Part shown: in pieces, positions 11,665 to 20,883 of the stretch
Layout of the letters: the number at the start of each line of letters is the position of its first letter
Numbering within the stretch: position 1 is the stretch's first letter
DNA from: CAVUCH01 sp963739995
GTDB taxonomy: Bacteria; Acidobacteriota; Vicinamibacteria; Vicinamibacterales; JAENWD01
Length of the DNA stretch: 64,000 bases
Assembly (NCBI GenBank): GCA_963739995.1
Contig: CAVUCH010000021.1
Coordinates: 248,001 to 312,000 of the forward strand
Direction of reading: 5' to 3'
Made by a program: the position numbers and the translations under genes
Notes under the pieces: generated by a model
The model's database searches: none
Told to the model about the DNA's origin: nothing
The model's input: only the letters and a program-made list of their open reading frames with translations

Positions 11665-11702
11665 GGCCTGGAGCCTGGAGCCTGGAGCTTGGAGCCTGGA
11701 GT
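11665..11702. repeat. heptanucleotide tandem repeat (GGAGCCT)
   Basis: Five to six near-perfect 7-nt units GGAGCCT/GGAGCTT run directly into the galT translation start. The last unit supplies a GGAG eight nt before the proposed GTG, so repeat length could affect translation. Confidence 0.7.
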
Positions 11703-11708
11703 CCGACC

Positions 11709-12797
11709 GTGCATCTCCTGAGACTCACGAAACCCGACGGGCGCGCGTTGATCTTGTACGGGCGGGATCCGCTTCCGGACACCCTCGAAGCCCCGAGCGC
11801 CAACACCACGCCCATCAACCCGAGCTCGCATCTGCGCTGGCACCCACTGCGTGGTGAATGGGTGGCCTATGCACAGCACAGGCAGAACCGCACGTTCCTG
11901 CCGCCGCCCGAGTACAACCCGCTCGCGCCGTCGCGCGATGCGGAACACCCGACGGAAGTGCCCGACGGTCCCTGGGACGTGGCGGTGTTCGACAACCTGT
12001 TTCCCACGTTGACGCCGCTCGCGCACGATCCGCCCGGAACGATCGTCGACACCCGTCCAGGAAAGGGCGCCGCCGAAGTCGTGGTCTTCACGCAGGATGC
12101 GACCTCGGCGCTCGGCAGGTTGCCGCTGGCGCACCTCGAGCTGCTCGTGGACGTCTGGGCGCAACGATACGAGGAGCTTGGCGCCCGCGAGGACGTCGAA
12201 TACGTCTTCCCGTTCGAGAACCGCGGGGTGGAGGTCGGCGTCACGCTCCACCACCCCCACGGTCAGATATACGCATACCCCTTCGTCCCGCCGATTGCGT
12301 CGCGGGAGCTCGCGCAGCAACGGGCGTACTTCGACGCGCACGGCCGCGGGCTGCTCGAGGATCACCTCCGCGCGGAGGAGCGCGACGGGCCACAGCGATT
12401 CGTCTACACCGGCAAGCACGTCGTGGCACTCGTGCCCGTCTGTGCGCGATATTCGTACGAGGTGTGGATCGCCCCTCGACGCCCTGCAGCGTCCATCGCC
12501 GATCTCACACGCGAGGAGCGCGCGGACTTCGCGCGGGCGCTCAAGACCGTGCTGCTGAAGTACGACGGGCTCTGGCAGAAGCCGTTTCCCTACATCATGG
12601 TGTTCCACCAGGCGCCGACCGACGGCGCGCCGCACCCCGAGGCCCACGTCCACGTGGAGTTCTACCCGGCGTACCGCATGCCGAACAGGCTGAAGTTCCT
12701 CGCCGGCAGCGAGACGGGCGCGGGCGTGTTCACCGCGGACACCCTGCCGGACGAGAAGGCCGCCGAATTGCGCGCGGTGGAGGTGAGCCTTGAGTAA
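11709..12797 (+). CDS. galT: galactose-1-phosphate uridylyltransferase
   Basis: Leloir pathway: exchanges UMP between UDP-glucose and galactose-1-phosphate through a uridylyl-His intermediate. The family signature is the active-site HHPHGQIYAYPFVP near residue 180; also VFENRGVEVGVTLHH, VPVCARYSYEVWIAP, the C-terminal FHQAPTDGAPHPEAHVHVEF and HPLRGEWVAYAQHRQNRTF near the N-terminus. The frame is open through the upstream repeat to ATG 11625, but those residues are just translated GGAGCCT repeat. GTG at 11709 gives a normal 362-aa protein starting at the family N-terminus. galK follows with an 8-nt overlap. Confidence 0.93.
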   Translation: MHLLRLTKPDGRALILYGRDPLPDTLEAPSANTTPINPSSHLRWHPLRGEWVAYAQHRQNRTFLPPPEYNPLAPSRDAEHPTEVPDGPWDVAVFDNLFPTLTPLAHDPPGTIVDTRPGKGAAEVVVFTQDATSALGRLPLAHLELLVDVWAQRYEELGAREDVEYVFPFENRGVEVGVTLHHPHGQIYAYPFVPPIASRELAQQRAYFDAHGRGLLEDHLRAEERDGPQRFVYTGKHVVALVPVCARYSYEVWIAPRRPAASIADLTREERADFARALKTVLLKYDGLWQKPFPYIMVFHQAPTDGAPHPEAHVHVEFYPAYRMPNRLKFLAGSETGAGVFTADTLPDEKAAELRAVEVSLE

Positions 12798-13926
12798 CGC
12801 CAGCGATGCTGCCGTGCGCGAGCACTTCAGGCGGATGTTCCACCGCGAGCCGGACGTCGTCGTGAGCGCGCCCGGGCGGGTCAACCTGATCGGCGAGCAC
12901 ACGGACTACAACGGCGGCTACGTGCTGCCGATGGCGATCCCGCAGCGCACGTGGGTCGCCGTAGCGCAGGCCAGCGATCACCACGCCCGCGCGTCGAGCC
13001 GTAATCTCGGCGGCGGCGATCGCATCCGTGAGTTCAGCGTCGGTGGCGAAGTCGTGATGAAGAGCTGGATCGATTACGTGCAGGGCGTCACGCAAGCCCT
13101 GGCCCGCGACGGTTACGCCCTCGGCGGCTTCGATCTCGGGATCGTCTCGGACGTGCCGCTCGGCAGCGGGCTCTCATCGAGCGCGGCGCTCGAAGTGGCC
13201 GTGCTCCGGGGGTTGCGCGATCTGTTCGGTCTCGCGGTGGACGATGTGCGGCTCGCACAACTGGGACAGCGCGCCGAGAACGACTTCGTGGGCGCGCCGG
13301 TCGGCGTCATGGACCAGATGGCCGCCAGCCTCGCGGACGATCGCACGGCACTGTTTCTCGACACGCGCACGCTGCGGTACGAGCAGGTGCCGCTGCCCGC
13401 CGGCGGCGCACTCGTGGTGATCAACTCCGGGGTGGCGCACAACCATGCCAGCGGCGACTACCGAACGAGGCGCGCGGAATGCGAACGCGCCGCCGCGGCC
13501 CTCGGCGTGCCGCAACTGCGCGACCTCGGCCCCGCCGATCTGCCGCGCGTGGCCGCGCTGCCCGATCCTCTCGCCCGGCGCGCCCGCCACGTCGTCACCG
13601 AGGACGAGCGGGTGCTCGAGTCCGTCGCCGCGATGAAGGCTGGAGATCTTCGACGGCTGGGCGAGCTGTTCACGGCGTCGCACGCCTCGCAGCGCGACGA
13701 CTTCGAGGTGTCGGTACCCGAGATCGATCTGCTGGTCGATCTGGCGCATGCCGAGCCCGGCGTCTTCGGCGCGCGCCTCACGGGAGGCGGGTTCGGCGGA
13801 TCGATCGTCGCGCTCGTCGAAGCGGGTGGCGATGCGGGTATCGGCGAACGCGTCGCGCGAGCGTATCGCCAGCGCTCGGGCCAGACGCCGACTGTCCTCG
13901 TTCCGCAGTCTCAGCCCGGCGCCTAG
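12790..13926 (+). CDS. galK: galactokinase
   Basis: Phosphorylates galactose at C1 with ATP, feeding GalT. GHMP-kinase motifs are complete: GRVNLIGEHTDYNGGYVLP (substrate loop, residues ~26-44), the ATP loop VPLGSGLSSSAALEVAVL (~120-137), and the C-terminal TGGGFGGSIVALV. At 378 aa it is full length. It starts at TTG 12790 inside the end of galT, supported by GGAGGTGA (12779-12786) at correct spacing, so the pair is coupled. No galE or transporter lies next to it; remnants of a UDP-galactopyranose-mutase-like gene lie about 400 nt downstream. Confidence 0.95.
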   Translation: MSNASDAAVREHFRRMFHREPDVVVSAPGRVNLIGEHTDYNGGYVLPMAIPQRTWVAVAQASDHHARASSRNLGGGDRIREFSVGGEVVMKSWIDYVQGVTQALARDGYALGGFDLGIVSDVPLGSGLSSSAALEVAVLRGLRDLFGLAVDDVRLAQLGQRAENDFVGAPVGVMDQMAASLADDRTALFLDTRTLRYEQVPLPAGGALVVINSGVAHNHASGDYRTRRAECERAAAALGVPQLRDLGPADLPRVAALPDPLARRARHVVTEDERVLESVAAMKAGDLRRLGELFTASHASQRDDFEVSVPEIDLLVDLAHAEPGVFGARLTGGGFGGSIVALVEAGGDAGIGERVARAYRQRSGQTPTVLVPQSQPGA

Positions 13927-13983
13927 CGCCCGTGGCGAAAGGCCGGCTGCATTCGGCCGCGGATGCATCCCCGCCGGCTGCGT

Positions 13984-14030
13984 TGCTTCTTCCTCACATA
14001 CTGCCCGGTATTCTCGGTCGTCGCGCCTTG
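13984..14030. repeat. segment similar to the interior of the 52.7-kb inverted-repeat element
   Basis: ATACTGCCCGGTATTCTCG followed by GTCGTCGCGC resembles ATACTCCCGGTATTCTCG and CTTTTCGCGC at about 52776-52803, with a similar upstream CTTCCTC/CTCCTCG stretch. It looks like a decayed copy of the same dispersed element, here without the terminal inverted repeats. Confidence 0.4.
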
Positions 14031-14337
14031 CCGGCGGGGCGCCTCCGCGCCCTCGGTGCGACGCCGGTCTTTCACCACGGGCTGCTGGAGAACGCTGCCC
14101 CTTGGCCCACCGCCGGGGGACCGATTCGCCTCGCACAGCTCCCTGTTTCGTCCCCGAGCGCGACTGTATCGGGCCTCCCCCCGGGCACGCTTCTTGGAAC
14201 AATGTTGGTGTTGGATGGCTGAGCCTCCGGCATTCATTGATAAATGGAAGTGCGCATGGACCATTCGAGCGATCCCCAGAACGAGTTGCGGCCAATTACC
14301 CCGTCCACCCGGGCCCTCGAGAACACCCGCGGCGTTG

Positions 14338-14526
14338 TAAGCAGCAAGCCGGCCCACGAAGTGCACCCTGGATCTGTTCGGCGAGCGCCTGGTACTGGCG
14401 ATACAGCGCCGCGTTCTCGGGGCGCGGCACCGGATAGTACGGATCGCCCTCCGCCCGCCACCTACAAGTACTACAACATGGACCAGGTGGTGGCTCAGGC
14501 GCTCACGCTGTTTGCCCGGATGAGTG
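14338..14526. pseudogene. scrambled remnant of a UDP-galactopyranose-mutase-like gene (C-terminal part)
   Basis: Minus-strand bases 14449 down to about 14365 encode EGDPYYPVPRPENAALYRQY and QALAEQI; after a 1-nt frame change VHFVGRLA follows (14364-14341). Plus-strand bases 14455-14526 encode ATYKYYNMDQVVAQALTLFA. In UDP-galactopyranose-mutase-type flavoproteins these blocks are consecutive in one C-terminus. Flipping bases ~14341-14450 would restore the order GRL-ATYKYYNMDQ on the plus strand. I therefore read this as a fragment of a lost gene with a ~110-bp internal inversion. No N-terminal (FAD-binding) part is found nearby. The galT-galK neighbourhood fits a galactose-nucleotide role for the lost gene. 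Confidence 0.55.
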
Positions 14527-14589
14527 GTACGACTCGAAGCCAGGTGCTCGCGGCATCCGCGTGACCTGTCGTCACTGAGGAGAGAGACG

Positions 14590-15297
14590 ATGACGCATCT
14601 TGATCGGTCGTGGTCACCCCCGCCGCAGTTCGCAAGCGAGTCGCGGCGGAACATCAACGAGATCGAACGCTGGATGTCAGGCTTTGGGGGCGCCGCGCTC
14701 GCGGCGTGGGCGCTTCAACGGCGCACGCCCGGCCCATGGGCGCTTGGCGCTGGCGCGCTGAGCGCGGTCCTGCTCTATCGTGCCGGCACGGCGCATTGCC
14801 CGGCGTACGCCGCCTGGGGCATCTCAACGGCCGACAGGACAAATACCAAGCGTGCGCTCTCCGGGCCCAGCGGTGTCATCGTCGAATCGGCGGTGACGGT
14901 GAATCGCCCCGCGCCGGAGCTCTATGCGTTCTGGCGGCCGCTATACAAACTGCCTCGTGTGATGAAACATCTTCAGTCGGTGACCGTGCTCGACGAGCGC
15001 CGTTCGCGATGGGTGGCGACCGCACCACTTGGCACGACAGTCGAGTGGGAGGCGGAAATCATCAACGACGTGCCCGACAAGGTCATCGGATGGCGCTCGG
15101 TCGAGGGGTCAACCGTCGTCACCGCGGGCTCGGTGAACTTCGAAGAGGATGGACCCGGTACGAAGGTGCGGGTGCGACTGCAGTACGACCCTCCGGGCGG
15201 CAAGCTTGGCGCCTGGGTGGCATGGGCGTTCGGAGAAGAACCGTCGGTGCAGGTCGACAACGATCTGCAGCGCTTCAAAGAGCTGATGGAGGCGTAA
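14590..15297 (+). CDS. SRPBCC-family protein with N-terminal DUF2892-like membrane segment
   Basis: Residues ~25-75 hold two hydrophobic stretches with a WMSGFGGAALAAWAL start, as in DUF2892/YgaP-type membrane anchors. The remainder (VIVESAVTVNRPAPELYAFW to DNDLQRFKELMEA) is a START/SRPBCC ligand-binding fold of the polyketide-cyclase type. Such proteins bind lipids or aromatic ligands; no enzymatic role can be assigned. ATG 14590 is preceded by AGGAGAGAG at good spacing. The 3' end overlaps by 23 nt the 3' end of the convergent SDR gene. Confidence 0.8.
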   Translation: MTHLDRSWSPPPQFASESRRNINEIERWMSGFGGAALAAWALQRRTPGPWALGAGALSAVLLYRAGTAHCPAYAAWGISTADRTNTKRALSGPSGVIVESAVTVNRPAPELYAFWRPLYKLPRVMKHLQSVTVLDERRSRWVATAPLGTTVEWEAEIINDVPDKVIGWRSVEGSTVVTAGSVNFEEDGPGTKVRVRLQYDPPGGKLGAWVAWAFGEEPSVQVDNDLQRFKELMEA

Positions 15298-16324
15298 ACG
15301 GGCGCGGCAGCTCGTTGTTCCTCTCCGCCGCCCGATCGTTGAGCGTCGTCAGCCCCGATGGCGCCCAGGCCGATTCGCTGTCGCGTCCGAGCCTGGACTC
15401 GTCGCCGCTCGCATCTGTCGGTGCGGGCAGGAAGCGGTTGGCGATCGAGGCCAGCGTGACGAAGGTGCTCGGCATGACGCCATAGAAAGCCGCGGCAAGC
15501 TTTGCGGGCAGGCTGATGATCAACTCCGCCTGCCCGCGACGGCAGGCCTCGACCACCTGCCGCGCCGCGCGCCACGACGCGACGCTCAGGCCGGGCAGGG
15601 CATCCGAGATCGCGAACCAGGCGAACTCCGCCTCGTGCTTCCCCTTCACGGACGCGTTGATGGGTGATCCCGTCCGCATCAGCCCGGGGCTGACCGTCGT
15701 GATCAGGATGTCGTCCGAGGCCAGCTCCGCGCGAAGGCTGCTGGACAGCCCCACGAGCGCAAACTTGCTCGCAGCATATGGCGCCAGGTGCGGCACGGGC
15801 ACCTTGCCGCCGATCGAGGCGATGTTGACGATGCGGCCGCCGTGCTGGCGGCGCATGTAGGGAAGCGCCGCAAGCATCGTGTGCAGCGGGCCGCGAAAGT
15901 GCACGTTCATTGCGGCCTCGTAGTCATCGAGCGTCATGTGCTCCATCGGGCCCACCTGGATGATGCCCGCACAATTGATGAGCACGTCGAGGCGTCCGTG
16001 GTGATCAACCACTTGTTTTACCGTCTCGTCCACCTCCGCCAGCTCGGCGATATCGCAGCGAACGGTGTGGACGTCGGCACCAGTCGCCTCGACGAGTGAC
16101 CGGCGCGCGCGCGCCAGCTCGTGTTCGTCGCGGGAGACCAGCGTGAGAGAGGCACCTTCCGCCGCCAGGATGCGCGCGATCTCGAGCCCGAGGCCGCGCG
16201 AACCCCCCGTGATCACCACTGATCGGTCACGAAAGCTATAACGCGGCCACGCCGTCCAGGCGCGGCTGATCGCAACGCCCGCGCCCGCCGCCGCAAGCAG
16301 TCCGATTCTCTGGTTCCTGGTCAT
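15275..16324 (-). CDS. membrane-anchored SDR-family oxidoreductase
   Basis: A short N-terminal hydrophobic stretch (GLLAAAGAGVAISRAW) precedes a classical SDR domain: ITGGSRGLGLEIARIL (cofactor loop), INCAGI, and the catalytic Ser in NIASIGGKV with YAASKFALVGLSS (Tyr-x3-Lys). A ~60-residue C-terminal extension (SLPAKLAAAFYGVMPSTFVT) is typical of DhbA/retinol-dehydrogenase-like bacterial SDRs. ATG 16324 has AAGGGA upstream on its strand; the frame stays open further only through translated heptad repeat. It is convergent with the SRPBCC gene and divergent from the mrfA helicase. Confidence 0.87.
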   Translation of the reverse strand: MTRNQRIGLLAAAGAGVAISRAWTAWPRYSFRDRSVVITGGSRGLGLEIARILAAEGASLTLVSRDEHELARARRSLVEATGADVHTVRCDIAELAEVDETVKQVVDHHGRLDVLINCAGIIQVGPMEHMTLDDYEAAMNVHFRGPLHTMLAALPYMRRQHGGRIVNIASIGGKVPVPHLAPYAASKFALVGLSSSLRAELASDDILITTVSPGLMRTGSPINASVKGKHEAEFAWFAISDALPGLSVASWRAARQVVEACRRGQAELIISLPAKLAAAFYGVMPSTFVTLASIANRFLPAPTDASGDESRLGRDSESAWAPSGLTTLNDRAAERNNELPRPFTPPSAL

Positions 16325-16357
16325 GCCGTCCCTTGGCAGCAAAGGGAGTGCCCTCGC

Positions 16358-16713
<356 letters not shown>

Positions 16714-16750
16714 CGTGTTTCGCCACCTGTTCGTGTTACCATCCCTGCCC

Positions 16751-19237
16751 ATGCCCCCGCGGTTTCCGTTCGACGACGAAGAGGACGGCGCGACGGGCAC
16801 GGCACTCGTCCGCCGCTCGTCGGGTCCCGCGAAGGAACAGGCTCTCCAGGCCGCCCTGGACCGGTTTGCGGCGGGAGGCCTGTACCATCGCGCCGACTCA
16901 CCAGACGGCTGGGTCACAGCGGTGCGGGCGATCCCTGCTCGTCCGGCGGTGCACGCTCCGTGGCCCGATGCGGTCGATGCACGGCTGCGGGCAGCCCTCG
17001 AGGCGCGCGGCGTAGCCGAGCTCTATTCGCACCAGGCGGCGGCCGTGGAGCAAGCGCTCGCTGGCTGCAACGTCGTGGTTACCACGCCGACGGCGTCGGG
17101 GAAGACGCTCTGCTACAACGTTCCTGTGCTCAGCCGCGTGCTGCAGGACGCCTCCACCCGCGCGCTCTACCTGTTTCCCACCAAGGCGCTCGCACAGGAC
17201 CAGCTCGCCGAGCTGCACGAGCTCAGCGGGCACATCAACCGTGCGGCCGGTGTGGAGATCGGCGTCTTTACCTATGACGGCGACACACCACAGGATGCCC
17301 GCCGTGCGATCCGCACGCGTGCGCACGTGGTACTGAGCAATCCCGACATGCTGCATGCGGGCGTGTTGCCCCATCACCCGCGCTGGGCGAAGCTGTTCGA
17401 GAATCTCCGGTTCGTGATCATCGACGAGCTGCACGCGTACCGTGGCGTCTTTGGCAGCCATCTCGCCAACGTTCTGCGGCGGCTACGGCGCATCAGCCAG
17501 TACTACGGCAGCGACCCGGTGTTCATCTGTTCCTCGGCCACGATTGCGAATCCGGCCGACCTGGCCGAGCGGCTCGTGGAGCGACCCTTCCAGCTGGTCG
17601 CCGAGAGCGGCGCGCCGCGCGGCGAAAAGTTCTTCCTGTTCGTGAACCCGCCGGTCGTGAACCAGCAGCTGGGCATTCGCCGCTCGTACCTGTCGGAGGC
17701 GCGTCGCGTCGCGTCCGAGTTCCTGAAGCGGCACCTGCAGCTGATCGTGTTCTGCCAGAGCCGCCTCTCGACGGAGATCCTGACGACCTACTTGAAAGAG
17801 GACTTCGACACCGCACCCGGGGGCGGCGAGCAGATCCGGGGCTATCGCGGCGGTTACCTGCCGAAGCGGCGGCGGGAGATTGAACGCGGGCTGCGGTTGG
17901 GGACCGTTCGCGCGGTCGTGTCGACCAACGCGCTGGAGCTCGGCATCGACATCGGCGCACTCGATGTCGCCGTGATGGCCGGCTACCCGGGCACGATTGC
18001 CGCCACCTGGCAGCGTGCCGGACGCGCGGGGCGGCGCACCGGACGGTCGGCGGCGCTGATGGTGGCGAGCAGCGCGCCGATCGATCAGTTCGTCGTCCGC
18101 CATCCGTCGTACTTCTTCGACGCGTCACCCGAACACGCGCTGATCAATCCCGACAACCTGCACATCCTGGTCGATCACATCAAATGCGCGGCCTTCGAGC
18201 TGCCCTTTGGCGACAGCGAACGCTTTGGCCGCGAAGACGTGCAGGAGATCCTCGGGATCCTCGCGGAACAGGGTTTCGTGCACCGGTCCGTGGGGGAGGA
18301 CGGCGGCGCGCAGTGGAACTGGACGACCGAGTCGTATCCGGCAGATGCGGTGAGTCTGCGATCGATTTCGTCCGACAATTTCGTGGTCATCGATCTGACG
18401 CATGGTCCGACCGTGATCGGAGAGACGGACTTCACCAGCGGCCCATCCACCCTCCACGAGAAGGCGATCTACATCGTCGAAGGCAAACTGTATCAGGTCG
18501 AGCGCCTGGACCACGACAACCGGAAGGCGTTCGTGCGGGAGGTGAACTGCGACTACTACACGGATGCGATCACGTATTCGCGGGTGACCATCCTGGACGT
18601 GTTCCAGTCCGATGTGGGTGAGGCCGGCCCCGACGCGGGCCCCGGGCGCCGCTCGCACGGGGAAGTGCACGTCGTCTCGCGCGTGGTCGGCTTCAAGAAG
18701 ATCAAGTTCTACACCAACGAGAACATCGGGTCGGGGGAGCTGGATTTGCCCGAGCAGCAGATGCACACGACCGCGTACTGGCTGACGCTGCCGCGCGAGA
18801 TGATGATGGCATTGCCCTTCAGCGCCGACGACCGGCGGGACGGCGTGATCGGGCTGTCGTTCGCAATGCGGCATGTGGCCCAGTTGCTGCTCATGTGCGA
18901 CGCGCAGGACATCGGAATTTCCATAGGTACCGGCGCAGACGGTGCGGCGGACGCCGTGACGCGCCCCGGCTCATTCAGCGTGCGGCCGGGTGCGGAACTC
19001 GACGAGCCCCGCGTGTTCGTGTACGACAACTACCCGGGCGGCATCGGGTTCAGTGAGCCGCTCTTCGGCATGCACGATCAGCTGCTCGGGGAAACACGCA
19101 CCCTGATATCGAGTTGCGCGTGCGATCATGGGTGTCCCACCTGCGTCGGTCCGATCGGCCAGAGCGGACCGTTCGTCAAACAGGTGGCGCTCACGCTGCT
19201 CGATCGCCTGCTCGCCCCTGCGCTGTCCACGTCATGA
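16751..19237 (+). CDS. mrfA: DEAD/DEAH-box helicase with DUF1998 zinc-binding C-terminus (MrfA/YprA-like)
   Basis: Superfamily 2 helicase; in Bacillus subtilis MrfA works with the MrfB nuclease in mitomycin-C adduct repair. Motifs: TTPTASGKTLCYN (Walker A), FVIIDELHAYRGVFG (motif II, DELH), SSATI (III), STNALELGIDIGALD (V) and WQRAGRAGRR (VI). The C-terminus carries the DUF1998 zinc site CACDHGCPTC. At 828 aa it is slightly longer than the Bacillus protein (~750). Start chosen at ATG 16751; TACCAT (16737-16742) looks like a -10 only 8 nt upstream, so the message may be leaderless. GTG 16715 would start inside the heptad repeat. The exonuclease gene overlaps its stop by 4 nt, as expected of an mrfAB pair. 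Confidence 0.88.
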   Translation: MPPRFPFDDEEDGATGTALVRRSSGPAKEQALQAALDRFAAGGLYHRADSPDGWVTAVRAIPARPAVHAPWPDAVDARLRAALEARGVAELYSHQAAAVEQALAGCNVVVTTPTASGKTLCYNVPVLSRVLQDASTRALYLFPTKALAQDQLAELHELSGHINRAAGVEIGVFTYDGDTPQDARRAIRTRAHVVLSNPDMLHAGVLPHHPRWAKLFENLRFVIIDELHAYRGVFGSHLANVLRRLRRISQYYGSDPVFICSSATIANPADLAERLVERPFQLVAESGAPRGEKFFLFVNPPVVNQQLGIRRSYLSEARRVASEFLKRHLQLIVFCQSRLSTEILTTYLKEDFDTAPGGGEQIRGYRGGYLPKRRREIERGLRLGTVRAVVSTNALELGIDIGALDVAVMAGYPGTIAATWQRAGRAGRRTGRSAALMVASSAPIDQFVVRHPSYFFDASPEHALINPDNLHILVDHIKCAAFELPFGDSERFGREDVQEILGILAEQGFVHRSVGEDGGAQWNWTTESYPADAVSLRSISSDNFVVIDLTHGPTVIGETDFTSGPSTLHEKAIYIVEGKLYQVERLDHDNRKAFVREVNCDYYTDAITYSRVTILDVFQSDVGEAGPDAGPGRRSHGEVHVVSRVVGFKKIKFYTNENIGSGELDLPEQQMHTTAYWLTLPREMMMALPFSADDRRDGVIGLSFAMRHVAQLLLMCDAQDIGISIGTGADGAADAVTRPGSFSVRPGAELDEPRVFVYDNYPGGIGFSEPLFGMHDQLLGETRTLISSCACDHGCPTCVGPIGQSGPFVKQVALTLLDRLLAPALSTS

Positions 19238-20685
19238 CGTCCAGGCTCGGCGCCCGGCTGCGCGAGATGATGCGGGGCGAATCGCAGCAGCCCCCACCGG
19301 TGCCGTCCCCTGAGAGTGGCCTCGCGTGGGGGGAGTCCACTGCCCGCGTGCTGCCCGATGCGATCGGTGCCGACGCGACCCCCCAGAGCGTGGGCCGGCA
19401 TCTCGCCCACGCGGCTGCTCATGCGCTCGGTGGGTCTGTCCACGACACCGCAGCCGGACCCTGCGTGGTCGTCGAACGCCTGTACGATCACTATCATCTG
19501 CACGGGCTGTTCCGGATCGGCGAGTGCGCGTGCCACGTGCACCACGGCGCGCCTGGTTTCCCCATCCTCGCAGGGACCTCGTGGGCCCGTGAGAGCGCCG
19601 CGGGTGAGCGGCCGTCCTGGAGAACGCACTCACCGGATGCCGGGCCTGCACGCGGCGACATCCTGTTCCTCGATCTCGAAACCACCGGCCTGGCAGGCGG
19701 CGCGGGCACGTATGCGTTTCTCGTAGGCTGCGGGTGGTTCGAGCCCGGCGGGTTCCGCGTCCGCCAGTACTTCATGGTGGGCCACGCGCTCGAACGCGCC
19801 CTGCTCGCGGCCGTGCGCCAGCGGCTCGAGTCGTGCGGCCCGCTGGTGACCTACAACGGCAAGACGTTCGACCTCCCCGTGCTCGAGACGCGGTTCATTT
19901 TCAATCGTCAGCGAACACCGCTGGGCGACCGGGCGCATCTCGACATGCTGCACCCCGCCAGGCGCCTGTGGCGGGGCGCGCGGCCGCTGGTGAATGGTCC
20001 AGGGGCGCAGCGCGAGAGCTGCACGCTTTCGGCCCTCGAGCATGCCTTGCTCGGTGTGCAGAGGACGGGCGACGTTCCGGGATTCGAGATCCCGACCCGG
20101 TACTTTGCATTTCTACGGTCGGGGGACGCGTCTCCGCTCGAGCCCGTGTTCGAGCACAACCGGCTCGATCTCGTGTCGCTGGCCGCGCTGACCGCGCGAG
20201 CGTGCCGGCTGCTCGCCGAGGACGATCCGGCAGTCGATGGCGCCCGCGAGTGCCTCGGCCTCGCGCGCCTGCTCGGACGGGTGGCCGCCTGGGATCGCGC
20301 CGAGGCCTGTTATCGCCGCGCGATTGATCTGGCGAGGAGGTCGTGGCAGACAGACGACGAGGAGGTGCGCCTCGAGGCCCTGCACGCGCTTGCCCTGCGG
20401 TGCCGCCGCACGGCGCGATATCTCGACGCCGCAGCGCACTGGGAGGCCATCACGCGGACGCGGTGCTGTCCTCCCGGACTGATGCGCGACGCGCTCGAAG
20501 CACTCGCGATCCACCACGAGCACCGCTCGCGCGACCTCGATCAGGCGCGTCGGTTCGCGGAGCAGACTCGGCGCGTGGGGGGGGCGCATCGAGGCATCGA
20601 CCGGCGGCTCGCGCGGCTCGATCGCAAGATCGTCAGGGGAAGCGGGCAGACTCCCGTCCCTCGCGACGCCTTCCTCTGGGGGTGA
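19234..20685 (+). CDS. mrfB: RNase H-like DEDD exonuclease with TPR tail (MrfB/YprB-like)
   Basis: The exonuclease partner of the MrfA helicase. Exo I motif ILFLDLETTGLAGGAG near residue 140 (Asp/Glu), Exo II VTYNGKTFDLPVLETRF (~205-220) and Exo III EHNRLDLVSLAALTARA (~305-320) supply the metal-binding acidic residues. The last ~150 residues are helical and TPR-like (AEACYRRAIDLARRSW). The ~130 N-terminal residues precede the nuclease domain, as in YprB. ATG 19234 overlaps the mrfA stop (ATGA). Assignment to MrfB rests on the domain order and the operon, not on a database match. Confidence 0.85.
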   Translation: MTSRLGARLREMMRGESQQPPPVPSPESGLAWGESTARVLPDAIGADATPQSVGRHLAHAAAHALGGSVHDTAAGPCVVVERLYDHYHLHGLFRIGECACHVHHGAPGFPILAGTSWARESAAGERPSWRTHSPDAGPARGDILFLDLETTGLAGGAGTYAFLVGCGWFEPGGFRVRQYFMVGHALERALLAAVRQRLESCGPLVTYNGKTFDLPVLETRFIFNRQRTPLGDRAHLDMLHPARRLWRGARPLVNGPGAQRESCTLSALEHALLGVQRTGDVPGFEIPTRYFAFLRSGDASPLEPVFEHNRLDLVSLAALTARACRLLAEDDPAVDGARECLGLARLLGRVAAWDRAEACYRRAIDLARRSWQTDDEEVRLEALHALALRCRRTARYLDAAAHWEAITRTRCCPPGLMRDALEALAIHHEHRSRDLDQARRFAEQTRRVGGAHRGIDRRLARLDRKIVRGSGQTPVPRDAFLWG

Positions 20686-20883
20686 CACGCCCAATACGAG
20701 CTTTACGCTGGGCCGGCTGCGACGCAGGGGTCTTGGTCGCGACGGCCGGCTATCGTCGGCCGCGACGCTCTGCCGGATCGCCGGGCGCGTGGCAAGGCGA
20801 GGTCAGGCGGCGGCTTCAGGAACGAGTTCGGAAGAGAGGAGGCGTCAGAGAGGACCAGCGCGGAAGGGCTGGCCCCGTGATGT

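Noticed and set aside
14244..14564. Small ORF of 106 codons upstream of the SRPBCC gene
   Set aside because: Its only recognisable part is the plus-strand fragment of the mutase-like relic; the rest is antisense or scrambled sequence.
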